From Bacteroides pyogenes_A (GTDB lineage Bacteria; Bacteroidota; Bacteroidia; Bacteroidales; Bacteroidaceae), in NCBI RefSeq assembly GCF_048595595.1, contig NZ_CP184347.1: a stretch of DNA of 64,000 nucleotides. One strand, written 5' to 3'. The stretch's first letter is position 1. Each line of letters begins with the position of its first letter. Shown here piece after piece: positions 26,350-35,516 of this stretch. The position numbers were made by a program, and so were the translations under genes. The notes under the pieces were generated by a model, which saw only the letters and a list, made by a program, of their open reading frames with translations, ran no database searches and was not told the origin of the DNA.

Positions 26350-26490
26350 GGGAGATTCGTTTCGCCGAAAAGCAAACCGGCTCGAAACCAAGCGAGAAGC
26401 GGCAGAGGGTGAAAAAAGATTTTGCGGGAAACGAAAAACGAATCGGCGGGGAACCTGACGAGAAATTTCCCAAACGCGCAACGTGGATTG
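26350..26490. repeat. Possible degenerate tandem repeat of about 22 nt
   Basis: Right after fabD, segments starting with ga and rich in cgg and aaa recur about every 20-24 nt (26352, 26394, 26418, 26440, 26460). Copies are poorly conserved, so this may be a decayed array or chance composition. Confidence 0.3.
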
Positions 26491-26546
26491 ATACAATAAT
26501 CACAAGATTTATAAGCGAGTGATTATTTAGTTTCCAATTTTACTCC

Positions 26547-26610
26547 ATGCGGATTTATACAATGACCGCAAGCTCAAGGGCTTGTCTCCTATGTATAAAT
26601 CCGCATTTTT
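26547..26610 (+). terminator. Terminator downstream of fabD
   Basis: atgcggatttatac (26547-26560) pairs perfectly with gtataaatccgcat (26593-26606), followed by ttttt. The 32-nt loop contains a second small hairpin (gcaagctcaagggcttg). Confidence 0.75.
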
Positions 26611-26781
26611 CTGTTCCCGTCATACGGAATCCCCTTAATTCCGCTGCTTCATCGGATTCGTCCCGGCGGTTTTAAAAGTCGTGCTTTGTGGCGGTAAAAC
26701 CTAACGTTCCATCCGGTTAGAAACTCTTTCCGGATGGACGAAAGCCCGGCGCAGGACAGATGAAAATTCTACCTGCTCTTA

Positions 26782-27115
26782 AATAGAGACTCTATTAGGT
26801 CCGGACAGAAGCTCTGTTTACTCCGAATAGAAGCTCTGTTTTCGAAGAATAGCGTCTCTGATTTCACAGAATAACCTCTCTGATTTCGAAGAATAACCTC
26901 TCTGTTTTCGAAGAATAGCGTCTCTGATTTCACAGAATAACCTCTCTGATTTCGAAGAATAACGTCTCTGCTCTCGCAGAATAACCCCCTCTGATTTCGC
27001 TGAACAGAGCTTTGGCTTTCATCAGTGAGAAGCTCTGTTTTCACCCGGCAAAGGCTCTACATCACCTCGACAGAGCCTTCGTTTTTAATCCGACAAAGGG
27101 ATAGCTTTCATCAAA
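26782..27115. repeat. Long tandem array, about 15 units of 22-23 nt
   Basis: Units begin with aata or similar at 26782, 26804, 26826, 26848, 26870, 26892, 26914, 26936, 26958, 26980, 27003, 27026, 27048, 27070 and 27093. Ten successive units are spaced by exactly 22 nt. The core is aataacctctctgatttcga with variants (agcgtctctg, gaagctctg). Similarity decays on the right (ccggcagaatc, ccagacaaag up to about 27260). The fabD-patatin gap (26336-27560) holds no convincing gene; short frames through the array are by-products of the repeat. Confidence 0.9.
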
Positions 27116-27560
27116 AGACTGCCGATTCAGTCCGGCAGAATCATGCTCTTTCTTCCAGACAAAGTTTGTCTGCGAGCACACCTATTTCAATACATCCCGC
27201 AGAGAATCACATTTTTTCGGGAAAAATCTTCCCGCTTCAAACCGGCAAAACTCCTGTTCCGTTCCCGAAAAAGCAACGCCCCAAGTTCGAGCGCTTCTGT
27301 TTGTTTAAAACCTGTCGCAAATCCCCCGCCCCATCGCCCTCGAAGAGAGCTTTCGCCAGCATACTGCCACTCGGAATACGTATTGCCGCCCGATTCACAG
27401 CGCAGAAAACCTCAAACAACGCCATATCATCGCAGTTTCAACCGAATATCCGTTCGGCCGGATTGCAAATCGGACAAAAAACTATCCCCTATCCTTCCGT
27501 TACTTTCAATAAATTCATTAAATTCGTGGCGAAGTAAATGAAAAGCAAGAGTAGTTAGTT

Positions 27561-28358
27561 ATGAACGAGAAATGGAATAGCCGAAAATATCAGATAGGCT
27601 ATGCGCTAAGCGGGGGATTTATCAAAGGATTTGCTCATTTGGGAGTCATGCAGTCCTTGTTGGAACACGACATCAGGCCGGATATCATCTCCGGAGTAAG
27701 CGCGGGCGCGCTTGCGGGGGTGTTCTGCGCCGACGGAAACGAGCCTTATCAGGTTATCGAATATTTTGCAGGACATAAGTTTCTCGACCTTACCAAACTT
27801 ACGATTCCTAAAAAGGGGTTGTTCGAATTGAGCGAATTTATGGACTTTCTTCGCACCCATCTAAGGGCCCAACGAATGGAGGAGCTGCAAATACCGCTGA
27901 TTGTCACAGCCACCGATCTCGACCACGGGCGCATGGTACACTTTCATCGCGGGCCGATAGCCGAACGCATCGCAGCCTCCTGCTGCATGCCCGTGATGTT
28001 CGCCCCCGTGAAAATAAACGGTACGAACTACGTAGACGGGGGGCTCTTGATGAATCTTCCCGTTTCTACCCTTCGCAGAGTATGCGACAAGGTGGTGGGG
28101 GTAAACGTAAGCCCGCTCATGGCGGAAGACTATAAAATGAATATCCTGACCATCGCCATGCGTTCTTTCCACTTCATGTTCCGCGCAAACACTTTTCCCG
28201 AAAGAGCAAAATGCGACTTGCTGATCGAACCGTACAACCTGAACGGATATAGCAACACGGAACTGGAAAAAGCGGAAGAAATATTCAATCAGGGATACGA
28301 AACCGCCAACCGGCTGCTCGGCTCGTTGCTCGAAGAGAAAGGCAAAATATGGAAGTAA
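27561..28358 (+). CDS. Patatin-like phospholipase (cytosolic type)
   Basis: A 265-residue patatin-domain protein without a signal peptide. The oxyanion loop is ALSGGFIKGFAH, where the usual GGG is GGF; the nucleophile elbow is GVSAG (Ser about residue 48), and DGG in NYVDGGLLMNLP supplies the Asp of the catalytic dyad. Expected to hydrolyse acyl ester bonds in phospholipids or related lipids; no substrate evidence. ATG at 27561. The stop overlaps the region where the next frame (amylase) begins, so the two genes are probably co-transcribed although their functions look unrelated. It differs from the window's first patatin (3147-5447) by lacking the Omp85 barrel. Confidence 0.88.
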   Translation: MNEKWNSRKYQIGYALSGGFIKGFAHLGVMQSLLEHDIRPDIISGVSAGALAGVFCADGNEPYQVIEYFAGHKFLDLTKLTIPKKGLFELSEFMDFLRTHLRAQRMEELQIPLIVTATDLDHGRMVHFHRGPIAERIAASCCMPVMFAPVKINGTNYVDGGLLMNLPVSTLRRVCDKVVGVNVSPLMAEDYKMNILTIAMRSFHFMFRANTFPERAKCDLLIEPYNLNGYSNTELEKAEEIFNQGYETANRLLGSLLEEKGKIWK

Positions 28359-28417
28359 AGCCGTTGCGCTTTGCAATACCCAAAAAGAATATCGACACTG
28401 AAGAAAAAAACAACATA

Positions 28418-30115
28418 ATGGACAACGAAAAGAAAATCATCATCTATCAGGTTTTTACCCGCCTGTTCGGAAACAACAACAACCATTGCGTGCGCAACGG
28501 GGATATCGTTACCAACGGTTGCGGTAAAATGGGAGACTTTACGCTCAAGGCTTTGGGAGAAATCAAAAAGACGGGAGCAACGCATATCTGGTATACCGGC
28601 ATCATCGAGCATGCCACGCAGACCGATTACCGCCGCTACAACATCCGCCCCGACCATCCCGCCATCGTGAAAGGAAAAGCGGGCTCGCCCTACGCCATTA
28701 AGGATTATTACGATGTAGACCCCGATCTGGTGAACGACATACCCGAACGGATGAAGGAATTCGAGAATCTGGTTCGCCGCACGCACCGTGCAGGACTAAA
28801 GATGATAATCGATTTCGTTCCGAACCACGTGTCGCGTCAGTACCATTCGGACATGCAACCCGACGGAACTGTAAACCTCGGAGCCAACGACGACCCGGCG
28901 CAATCATTCAGTCCTTACAATAACTTTTATTACATTCCCAAAGCCGAACTCCGCGGACAGTTCGACATGACGGCGGGAGCAGCCGAACCTTACCGGGAGT
29001 TTCCCGCCAAGGCGACAGGCAACAACCGGTTCGACGCGACGCCAACGGTGAACGACTGGTATGAAACCATAAAGCTGAATTATGGCATAGACTATCAGAA
29101 CGGAGGCACGTGCCACTTCTCGCCCACTCCGGATACATGGTTCAAAATGTTGGACATACTGCTGTTCTGGGCTTCGAAAAAGATAGACGCTTTCCGGTGC
29201 GACATGGCGGAAATGGTTCCCGTAGAGTTCTGGGAATGGGCGATTCCACAAGTAAAAGAGGCTTATCCCGACATCCTTTTCATCGCCGAAGTCTACAATC
29301 CCGCCGAATACCGTAATTACCTGCAACGGGGAAAATTCGATTACCTGTACGATAAAGTCGGCTTGTACGAAACACTTCGCAATGTAATCTGCGGCTTTCA
29401 GTCGGCAACAGCCATCACCCAATGTTGGCAAAGCCTGAACGGAATGGAGAAATATATGCTCAACTTCCTCGAAAACCACGACGAGCAGCGCATCGCTTCC
29501 GATTTCTTTGCGGGAAACCCGCGCAAAGGTATTCCGGGTCTCATCGTTTCGGCCTGCATGAACACCAATCCGATGATGATCTATTTCGGACAGGAATTCG
29601 GCGAACGGGGCATGGACAACGAAGGATTCAGCGGTAAAGACGGGCGAACCACCATATTCGACTATTGGAGCGTGGACACCATCCGAAGGTGGCGGAACGG
29701 AGGCAAGTTCGACGGAAAGATGTTATCCGAAGAACACAAGCGTTTGTACACCGTCTACCGGAAAGTGCTCACCCTTTGCAACGAAGAGCAAGCCATCGCT
29801 CAAGGGCTTTTCTTCGATCTGATGTACGCGAATATCAACGGATGGAAGTTCAACGAACACAGGCAGTACACATTCATGCGGAAGTTCGGCAATGAGTTGT
29901 TGTTTTTTGTAGTCAACTTCGACAGCCAGCCGGTCGACGTTGCCATCAACATACCTTCGCACGCTTTCGACTATCTGCAAATGCCGCAGACCGACGTTTG
30001 CAAAGCCACCGAACTGCTGACCGGAAAAGAGGAAGAAATCAGTCTGCTGCCGTATAAAGCCACAGAAGTATCCGTAGGCGGATATAGCGGCAAAATACTG
30101 AAAATCATCTTTTGA
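28418..30115 (+). CDS. GH13 alpha-amylase family protein
   Basis: A 565-residue glycoside hydrolase family 13 protein. The (beta/alpha)8 barrel motifs are visible: IIDFVPNHV (region I), DAFRCDMAE with nucleophile Asp262, FIAEVYNP with acid/base Glu291, and FLENHDEQR with the third carboxylate Asp355. No signal peptide, so it probably acts in the cytosol on glycogen or imported maltodextrins. The ATG at 28418 (MDNEKKIIIYQVFTRLFGN) is preferred; an earlier in-frame ATG at 28349 overlaps the patatin gene. It is convergent with glgB, the branching enzyme, which supports a role in glycogen turnover. Confidence 0.9.
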   Translation: MDNEKKIIIYQVFTRLFGNNNNHCVRNGDIVTNGCGKMGDFTLKALGEIKKTGATHIWYTGIIEHATQTDYRRYNIRPDHPAIVKGKAGSPYAIKDYYDVDPDLVNDIPERMKEFENLVRRTHRAGLKMIIDFVPNHVSRQYHSDMQPDGTVNLGANDDPAQSFSPYNNFYYIPKAELRGQFDMTAGAAEPYREFPAKATGNNRFDATPTVNDWYETIKLNYGIDYQNGGTCHFSPTPDTWFKMLDILLFWASKKIDAFRCDMAEMVPVEFWEWAIPQVKEAYPDILFIAEVYNPAEYRNYLQRGKFDYLYDKVGLYETLRNVICGFQSATAITQCWQSLNGMEKYMLNFLENHDEQRIASDFFAGNPRKGIPGLIVSACMNTNPMMIYFGQEFGERGMDNEGFSGKDGRTTIFDYWSVDTIRRWRNGGKFDGKMLSEEHKRLYTVYRKVLTLCNEEQAIAQGLFFDLMYANINGWKFNEHRQYTFMRKFGNELLFFVVNFDSQPVDVAINIPSHAFDYLQMPQTDVCKATELLTGKEEEISLLPYKATEVSVGGYSGKILKIIF

Positions 30116-30144
30116 CGGCTTATCCGGGGATATATCACAAAACA

Positions 30145-30201
30145 ACAGCTTTACACCGCCCCGTCGGAATCCCGACACGAGAACAACCGGTGTAAAGCTG
30201 T
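30145..30201. terminator. Bidirectional hairpin between the amylase gene and glgB
   Basis: A perfect 14-bp stem, acagctttacaccg (30145-30158) with cggtgtaaagctgt (30188-30201), with an inner gtcgg/cccgac hairpin. T-runs on both sides are short, so termination is inferred from position between convergent genes. Confidence 0.55.
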
Positions 30202-30229
30202 CGCCTGTATCCTACACATCTCCGCTCGC

Positions 30230-32242
30230 CTACTTCTTCTTCCTCAGCACCACTGCGGTACGGGCGGGGATATAAAGTTTCAGCCATTCTTTCTTTTCTT
30301 TCTTATACAAGGGGTCGGCGATGGTAAAGTGAACGACGGAATCATCGGCGAAACCGTTTCCGCCAAACGACACGCTGTCCGTATTCAATATTGCTTCATA
30401 CGCTCCGGGAGCAACGAGGAAACCATAGTCGGTAAACGACTGCTTCGGATTGAAGTTGAATACAAACAGCAAATCCTTGCGCGCGTAAGCCAGAATCTGA
30501 TCGCCGTCGTTGTGCCAGATTTCCTGAACCGGCGTTGCCTGAAAGTCCTTCACGCTTTTGATGGCCTTCAGCATTTCCCTGTCGAAATCCCCCAGATAGT
30601 GATAAGCCAGATTCTTATTGTCCACCAAATCCCACTGACGGCGGGCGTACTTATACGACCATCCGTTTCCTTCACGCGGGAAATCGATCCATTCGGGATG
30701 CCCGAACTCGTTTCCCATAAAGTTGAGATAACCGCCGTTGATGGTGGATGCGGTCAACAAGCGAATCATTTTGTGCAAAGCTATTCCTCTGTGAACCACA
30801 TAATTCTCGTCTCCCTTCTGCATGTGCCAATACATATCGGCATCGATCAGGCGGAAAATGATCGTCTTATCGCCTACCAATGCCTGATCATGACTTTCGG
30901 TATACGAAACGGTCTTTTCGTCCCGACGACGATTGGTCACTTCCCAGAACATGCTCGAAGGCTTCCAGTCCTCGTCCACTTTCTCTTTGATCGTTTTAAT
31001 CCAGTAATCGGGAATATTCATCGCCATGCGGTAATCGAATCCGTAGCCGCCGTCTTCCGCTTTGGCGGCAAGTCCCGGCATCCCCGATACTTCTTCGGCA
31101 ATGGTTATCGCCTTCGGGTTCACCTGATGAATCAACTTATTGGCCAACGTCAGATAACAAATGGCATTATCATCCTGATGACCGTTGAAGTAATCGCCGT
31201 AATTGCAAAAAGCCTCGCCCAATCCGTGACTGTAATAAAGCATGGAAGTAACTCCGTCGAAGCGGAACCCGTCGAATTTGTACTCTTCCAACCAATATTT
31301 ACAGTTAGACAGCAGGAAGTGAAGCACTTCGTTTTTGCCGTAATCAAAGCATAGAGAGTCCCAAGCCGGATGCTCACGCTGCTCGCCCTGATAAAAATAC
31401 TGGTGAGGATCTCCGGCAAAATTGCCCAATCCTTCCACTTCATTCTTCACAGCATGCGAATGTACGATATCCATGATGACGGCAATGCCCATTTCATGAG
31501 CCGTATCGATGAGTTCTTTCAGCTCATCGGGAGTGCCGAATCTTGAAGAGGCCGCAAAGAAGTTGGAAACGTGATAACCGAAACTTCCGTAGTAAGGATG
31601 CTCCTGTATGGCCATAATCTGAATACAGTTGTATCCGTCTTCGGCTACACGCGGAAGAATTTTTTCGCGGAATTCGGCATAGCTGCCTACCTTCTCTTCG
31701 TTTTGCGCCATTCCGATGTGGCATTCGTAAATCAGCAAAGGAGAAGTGTTCGGCTTGAACGCTTTCTTTTTGAATCGATACGGATTCTCGGGCGCCCATA
31801 CCTGTGCGCTGAATATATGAGTGCGTTCATCCTGAACCACATAGGTGGCCCATGCCGGAATGCGTTCGCCCTGTCCGCCTTCCCAATAGATGTTCAGCTT
31901 GTACAAATCGCCGTGATGAATAGCTTCTTCGGGGAGATTGATTTCCCAGTTTCCGTTTTTCAGCTTTTTCAGCTTATAAGCAGCCTGTTCTTCCCAGTTA
32001 TTGAATGTGCCTACAAGATAAATATGTGTAGCGTTTGGCGCCCATTCACGGAAAACCCATCCTTGCACTGTGCGGTGCAATCCAAAATAAAGATAACCCG
32101 AAGCAAAGTCGGCAAGGCTTTGCTTCCCTTTGTCGGTCAACTCGGCTTCCTTTTTCAACGCATGCCCGTAACGACCGATAATCGCTTCGGCATAAGGTTC
32201 CAGCCAGGGATCATTTTTAATAAGATTCAGAGTCTTTTCCAT
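30230..32242 (-). CDS. glgB: 1,4-alpha-glucan branching enzyme
   Basis: A 670-residue GH13 enzyme that makes alpha-1,6 branches in glycogen. A CBM48-type N-terminal domain (about 45-140, with WVFREWAPNATHIYLVGTFN) precedes the barrel. Active-site segments are IVHSHAVKN (region I), DGFRFDGVTSMLY with nucleophile Asp329, ITIAEEVSGMPG (acid/base Glu) and SYTESHDQAL. The C-terminal beta domain ends in a basic stretch. It resembles the GlgB type shared with eukaryotes rather than the longer E. coli form. It is the upstream gene on this strand after the YhcH-family gene (19 nt gap), so the two are likely co-transcribed. Confidence 0.93.
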   Translation of the reverse strand: MEKTLNLIKNDPWLEPYAEAIIGRYGHALKKEAELTDKGKQSLADFASGYLYFGLHRTVQGWVFREWAPNATHIYLVGTFNNWEEQAAYKLKKLKNGNWEINLPEEAIHHGDLYKLNIYWEGGQGERIPAWATYVVQDERTHIFSAQVWAPENPYRFKKKAFKPNTSPLLIYECHIGMAQNEEKVGSYAEFREKILPRVAEDGYNCIQIMAIQEHPYYGSFGYHVSNFFAASSRFGTPDELKELIDTAHEMGIAVIMDIVHSHAVKNEVEGLGNFAGDPHQYFYQGEQREHPAWDSLCFDYGKNEVLHFLLSNCKYWLEEYKFDGFRFDGVTSMLYYSHGLGEAFCNYGDYFNGHQDDNAICYLTLANKLIHQVNPKAITIAEEVSGMPGLAAKAEDGGYGFDYRMAMNIPDYWIKTIKEKVDEDWKPSSMFWEVTNRRRDEKTVSYTESHDQALVGDKTIIFRLIDADMYWHMQKGDENYVVHRGIALHKMIRLLTASTINGGYLNFMGNEFGHPEWIDFPREGNGWSYKYARRQWDLVDNKNLAYHYLGDFDREMLKAIKSVKDFQATPVQEIWHNDGDQILAYARKDLLFVFNFNPKQSFTDYGFLVAPGAYEAILNTDSVSFGGNGFADDSVVHFTIADPLYKKEKKEWLKLYIPARTAVVLRKKK

Positions 32243-32261
32243 ATCAGAGCAGAATAAAAGG

Positions 32262-32708
32262 TTATGCTTTCACTTTTACAATTACTTTTTTCACGCCGTC
32301 GGGGGTAATGCCGGGCGCATGTCCGTCTTGCGGAAAGAAGATAGCGAACATCCCCGGTTTCAGGGAAACGTAGGTTTCGGCCGCTCCGTCGAAAAATACG
32401 ATATCGTCTTCGGCATTAAACGGAGCGTCTGCCGGAACGCAACGGGCCAAAGGAGTATACCCGATGACTTCAGTTCCCGATAAAGGCAGCTGAATATCGA
32501 TAAACTCCCTGTGGGCTTCGAGCCTGGCTTCTTCTTTCTTTTTAGGCTTTGTCCGGACGATATTGACTACCAGCTCTTTCCCTTTCACCTCTGTTTTGCC
32601 CGCTTCCATGGCTTGCAGGTCGTGCGATTTCAAAAACTCGACAGCCTGTGCGAACAAAGGATTCAAAACCACGTATTTCTCAATGTTTTCTAACGTATCT
32701 ACTATCAT
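32262..32708 (-). CDS. YhcH/YjgK/YiaL family protein
   Basis: A 148-residue cupin-like protein of the YhcH/YjgK/YiaL family (EbgC-like). Family marks: AREFIDIQLPLSGTE-like segment (EAHREFIDIQLPLSG), ARCVPADAPFN, and FAIFFPQDGHAPG with the metal-binding His and acidic residues. Family members are thought to act on sugars or sugar acids, for example as epimerases in sialic acid or galactoside use, but the function is not settled. It precedes glgB closely, hinting at a carbohydrate role. Confidence 0.9.
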   Translation of the reverse strand: MIVDTLENIEKYVVLNPLFAQAVEFLKSHDLQAMEAGKTEVKGKELVVNIVRTKPKKKEEARLEAHREFIDIQLPLSGTEVIGYTPLARCVPADAPFNAEDDIVFFDGAAETYVSLKPGMFAIFFPQDGHAPGITPDGVKKVIVKVKA

Positions 32709-32748
32709 AATAATCTCTCTTTTTAATGTATATATTTTAAAGTTTCAG

Positions 32749-33429
32749 TCATTCGAAATCATCGATGGTATAGTTGATAAAATCGGCAAAACGCTTGAAT
32801 TGCCTGAACACCTTTTCTATTTCGTCCAAAGCGCCGGGACGGGTGAAAAAGTCGTCGGGCACTTCATGCGCGCAAATATATTGCTTGCACTTCAAATAGT
32901 CGATGTAAGGAAAGTCTTTCGGAAATCCTTTCGGGGCAGTCTTCAGGAAATCATCGCCCACAACGGGAAAATATGTTTTAAACTCCGGATCTTCTACAAT
33001 CGAGATGTATTCTTCCACGTTGTCGTAAATAGATTGTCTGACGGCTTTCAACACATTCGGGGGCAAACAGTAGCTTCCTCCCGCGAGCATACACCCGCCA
33101 GGCTGCAAATGTATATAATAACCGCAATGATCGGATTTCTTGCCTTTCGCATTGATGTAGCCGCCGAAATGATTCTTGTAAGGGGTTTTATCGGCAGAGA
33201 AGCGTGTGTCGCGGTAAATACGGTATGTACAGTCTTTCGGCCGGATTCCCCGGATTGTTTCGTCGAAGAGTGAGAGACGTCCGATGACGGCCTCCAGCAA
33301 TTTATCAAACTCATTGCGGGCTGTCTCATATTCTTCCCGGTGTTCGTTAAACCATTCGCGATTGTTGTTCGCCGAAAGATCTTTTAAAAACCGGAAGATA
33401 AAAGGTGCATTCATTTTAATTGTTTTCAA
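32749..33429 (-). CDS. DUF2461 family protein
   Basis: A 226-residue cytosolic protein of DUF2461 (TIGR02453). Recognised by FLKDLSANNNREWFNEHREEYE near the N-terminus, YRIYRDTRFSADKTPYKNHFG in the middle, and HLQPGGCMLAGGSYCLPPNVL. No function is established for the family. The ATG at 33429 follows the usual start. It is 40 nt upstream of the YhcH gene and so probably in the same transcription unit. Confidence 0.9.
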   Translation of the reverse strand: MKTIKMNAPFIFRFLKDLSANNNREWFNEHREEYETARNEFDKLLEAVIGRLSLFDETIRGIRPKDCTYRIYRDTRFSADKTPYKNHFGGYINAKGKKSDHCGYYIHLQPGGCMLAGGSYCLPPNVLKAVRQSIYDNVEEYISIVEDPEFKTYFPVVGDDFLKTAPKGFPKDFPYIDYLKCKQYICAHEVPDDFFTRPGALDEIEKVFRQFKRFADFINYTIDDFE

Positions 33430-33489
33430 TGATTCACCTACAAACGTACGAATTTTATTTTAAAAAACACACAAAACAGGCAATTATCG

Positions 33490-34086
33490 CTATAGCATTA
33501 AGCTGTTTCCGTCCACCGGAATAATGAGTCGCTCCCAATCGATCAGGGCATTGAACAGCATGATACGTGAAAAGCAGCCTAATTGCAGCCACGTGATTTC
33601 CCGTTCTACGATCAGACCTTTATCCAAAAGTTCCGCACGCTTGGTACCTTTCAGCAAAGGAAAAGCCGGAGTACACCACTTGTTGCCGTCGTAAAGGGCC
33701 ACATTGGCTATCGAAGTGTCCGTCAGGTATCCGTTCCTCACGATCAATACATCATCTGCCCGACCTCTTTGCCCGAACAAAGCATTCAGTTGGCTCCGGT
33801 CGGCACTTTTATAAGTATAGTCGATCGTGTCCGAAGCAATCAGGCGCAAGGAACTTACCTCCCTCATCCGGTAAGGGGCGTATGTCACCTCTTCAATCTC
33901 TTCGCCGTACACCACACGGCATTTATAAACGCCTTCCGCAGAAGGTGACGAGACCACATCGGACAGGGCAACCGGAGCGGAATCTTTCCCGAAAGCCGCA
34001 CGCGTGCGGTTGAACCGCGCGGCATGATAGTCGAGATTGCATATCCGTCCGTTCTCTATCCTGATGGTTTCAATAAATAGGCACAT
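33490..34086 (-). CDS. pabC: Aminotransferase class IV (PabC-like 4-amino-4-deoxychorismate lyase)
   Basis: A 198-residue PLP-dependent fold-type IV protein. It is shorter than typical PabC (about 270), but keeps FIETIRIENGRICNLDYHAARFNRTR at the start (the catalytic region of small class IV members), the NGYLTDTSIANVALY segment and an effector Lys in the KGTKRAEL region. It would release pyruvate from aminodeoxychorismate to give p-aminobenzoate for folate. The start overlaps the 3' end of pabB by 17 nt, which supports the assignment. The gene name rests on position and the shortened family match. Confidence 0.8.
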   Translation of the reverse strand: MCLFIETIRIENGRICNLDYHAARFNRTRAAFGKDSAPVALSDVVSSPSAEGVYKCRVVYGEEIEEVTYAPYRMREVSSLRLIASDTIDYTYKSADRSQLNALFGQRGRADDVLIVRNGYLTDTSIANVALYDGNKWCTPAFPLLKGTKRAELLDKGLIVEREITWLQLGCFSRIMLFNALIDWERLIIPVDGNSLML

Positions 34087-35068
34087 ATACTTTTTGCTTC
34101 ATTTCATCATACTCGCTTTTCGCTTCACTCCGGCAAGTGATGCCGCCCCCGCTTTTGAAAAAGAGCTTTCCTCCCTCCTGCTCCACAAAACGTATCATGA
34201 CGGCGCTATCCAGTACGTCGCCATCGAAATATCCCATGACTCCGGTATAAAACCCTCTTTCGTAAGTTTCCGCCTCGGCGATAATCTCCGTTGTCTTCTT
34301 TTTAGGCGCGCCGGTAATCGATCCCGCAGGCAAAAGCCGAAAGACGATTTCTCCCAGTCTTTCCTGAAAACGCTCCGGCAAAACTCCCTGAATTTCGGAA
34401 CTTGTTTGAAGAATCCTTCCCCGATTAGTCTGCAACTCGTCTATATATCGGTAGCGGAATACCGCGACTTGTTCGGCTACCATGCTCAGGTCGTTGCGGA
34501 TCAAATCGACAATGGTGGCATGTTCGGCAGTTTCCTTCGGGTCTTCCATCAACATCCGGGCCGCATCGGGCAGAGTGGCGTCGATGGTTCCTTTCATCGG
34601 ATAAGAACTTATTCTCCCCTGCCGTATCCGGACGAATATTTCGGGGGAGAAAACAGTGAACGAGTCTTTTACCCAAAGTTTATACAACGCTTTCGACCGA
34701 AAGAAAATGTCTTTCAAACTCAGATTTGTCTCTATCGGCGTGCAACAAGTCAGGTTGGTCAGAAAGCTGTTTCCCGCCAGAATATTTTGCCTGACCACTT
34801 GAAACGAACGCCGGTATGCTTCGAAAGATTCCGGAAAAGGTTTCCATAAAACGGGTTCCGCCGAAGGAACCGAACACTCTCTTCGGTCTTTCCCGCTAAG
34901 GTTGCTGAAGCCGTTCAGATCGTACAGCACTTCGTTGCCGTCTACCGACGACACTTCTTCTATATAAGAGGCGTTCCGGGCATAATTAATAATAAAAACG
35001 AAGGGTGAACCGCTCTTCCCCAATTCATTCATCCGACCGATAGCCTGATTTTTGGTATATAATCGCAT
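34070..35068 (-). CDS. pabB: Aminodeoxychorismate synthase component I
   Basis: A 332-residue chorismate-binding enzyme that aminates chorismate on the way to p-aminobenzoate. Family motifs: PMKGTIDA, IVDLIRNDLSMV, GSITGAPKKKTTEII and YTGVMGYFDGD (chorismate pocket, Mg binding). It is shorter than E. coli PabB (about 450), lacking much of the N-terminal half. The ATG at 35068 (MRLYTKNQAIGRMNELG) is chosen because a TACATTTG -7 box lies at 35105-35112 and the longer frame would begin upstream of it. No pabA glutaminase gene is adjacent, so the ammonia source must come from elsewhere. It overlaps pabC downstream. Confidence 0.88.
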   Translation of the reverse strand: MRLYTKNQAIGRMNELGKSGSPFVFIINYARNASYIEEVSSVDGNEVLYDLNGFSNLSGKDRRECSVPSAEPVLWKPFPESFEAYRRSFQVVRQNILAGNSFLTNLTCCTPIETNLSLKDIFFRSKALYKLWVKDSFTVFSPEIFVRIRQGRISSYPMKGTIDATLPDAARMLMEDPKETAEHATIVDLIRNDLSMVAEQVAVFRYRYIDELQTNRGRILQTSSEIQGVLPERFQERLGEIVFRLLPAGSITGAPKKKTTEIIAEAETYERGFYTGVMGYFDGDVLDSAVMIRFVEQEGGKLFFKSGGGITCRSEAKSEYDEMKQKVYVPIY

Positions 35069-35104
35069 ATAGCTTTCTTCTTGTTGAAACAAAATAAAGA
35101 TGAG

Positions 35105-35112
35105 CAAATGTA
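35105..35112 (-). promoter_or_regulatory. -7 box for pabB-pabC
   Basis: TACATTTG on the minus strand, 36 nt before the chosen pabB start; the -33 region is a T-run on that strand. Confidence 0.5.
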
Positions 35113-35181
35113 CGAAACAGAATGCGATAAAAAAACACATAAGGTTGCTTTTTTATTCGTTACCGTGGCTCGGAAAAAAGG

Positions 35182-35275
35182 CGGCGGGCTTTGAAAAAAA
35201 CACAGCGGGCTTTGATTACAAACACGGCGGGCTTTGAAAAAAAGGCGGCGGGCTTTGAAAACAAAGACGGGCGAG
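35182..35275. repeat. Tandem array of four to five 21-22 nt units
   Basis: Units starting cggcgggctttgaaaa (second unit cagcgggctttgattac) begin at 35182, 35203, 35225, 35246 and 35268 (partial): spacing 21, 22, 21, 22. A worn copy precedes at about 35165. The same unit, inverted, is inside the coding sequence at 13993-14045. The 35069-35516 gap otherwise holds only the TPR-gene terminator and the pabB promoter. Confidence 0.88.
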
Positions 35276-35424
35276 TTTCAGAATCAAGCATCACAAGCTT
35301 AGAGATGAGCAGAGAATCTTTGAAGAAAACCCGACAACGAAATATCATTCAATCAACCTGAGAATATTGCTTTACCTGCTTGGAAATAAGGACGATTCCA
35401 CCTTTTTCACTTTTAAACGGCAAG

Positions 35425-35459
35425 CAAAAGAAAGGGGCTGTTCCATTTCGGCCAGCCCC
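35425..35459 (-). terminator. Terminator of the TPR-protein gene
   Basis: ggggctg (35434-35440) pairs with cagcccc (35453-35459) around a 12-nt loop; on the minus strand tttcttttg follows. Confidence 0.6.
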
Positions 35460-35516
35460 AACCTCCGGAAACAATCGCAGAAAAGAATGTTTCCACTATG
35501 CGGGTTCCATCAAAAA

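Noticed and set aside
26769..27044. A 91-codon frame on the minus strand through the 22-nt array
   Set aside because: The frame exists only because 66 nt (three units) is a multiple of three; the product is a simple repeat and has no start signal.
26782..27115. CRISPR array
   Set aside because: The units are contiguous with no unique spacers, the repeat is too short, and there are no cas genes in the window.
35160..35348. A 62-codon frame on the minus strand through the 21-22 nt array
   Set aside because: Repeat-derived, no ribosome site, and no protein-like sequence.
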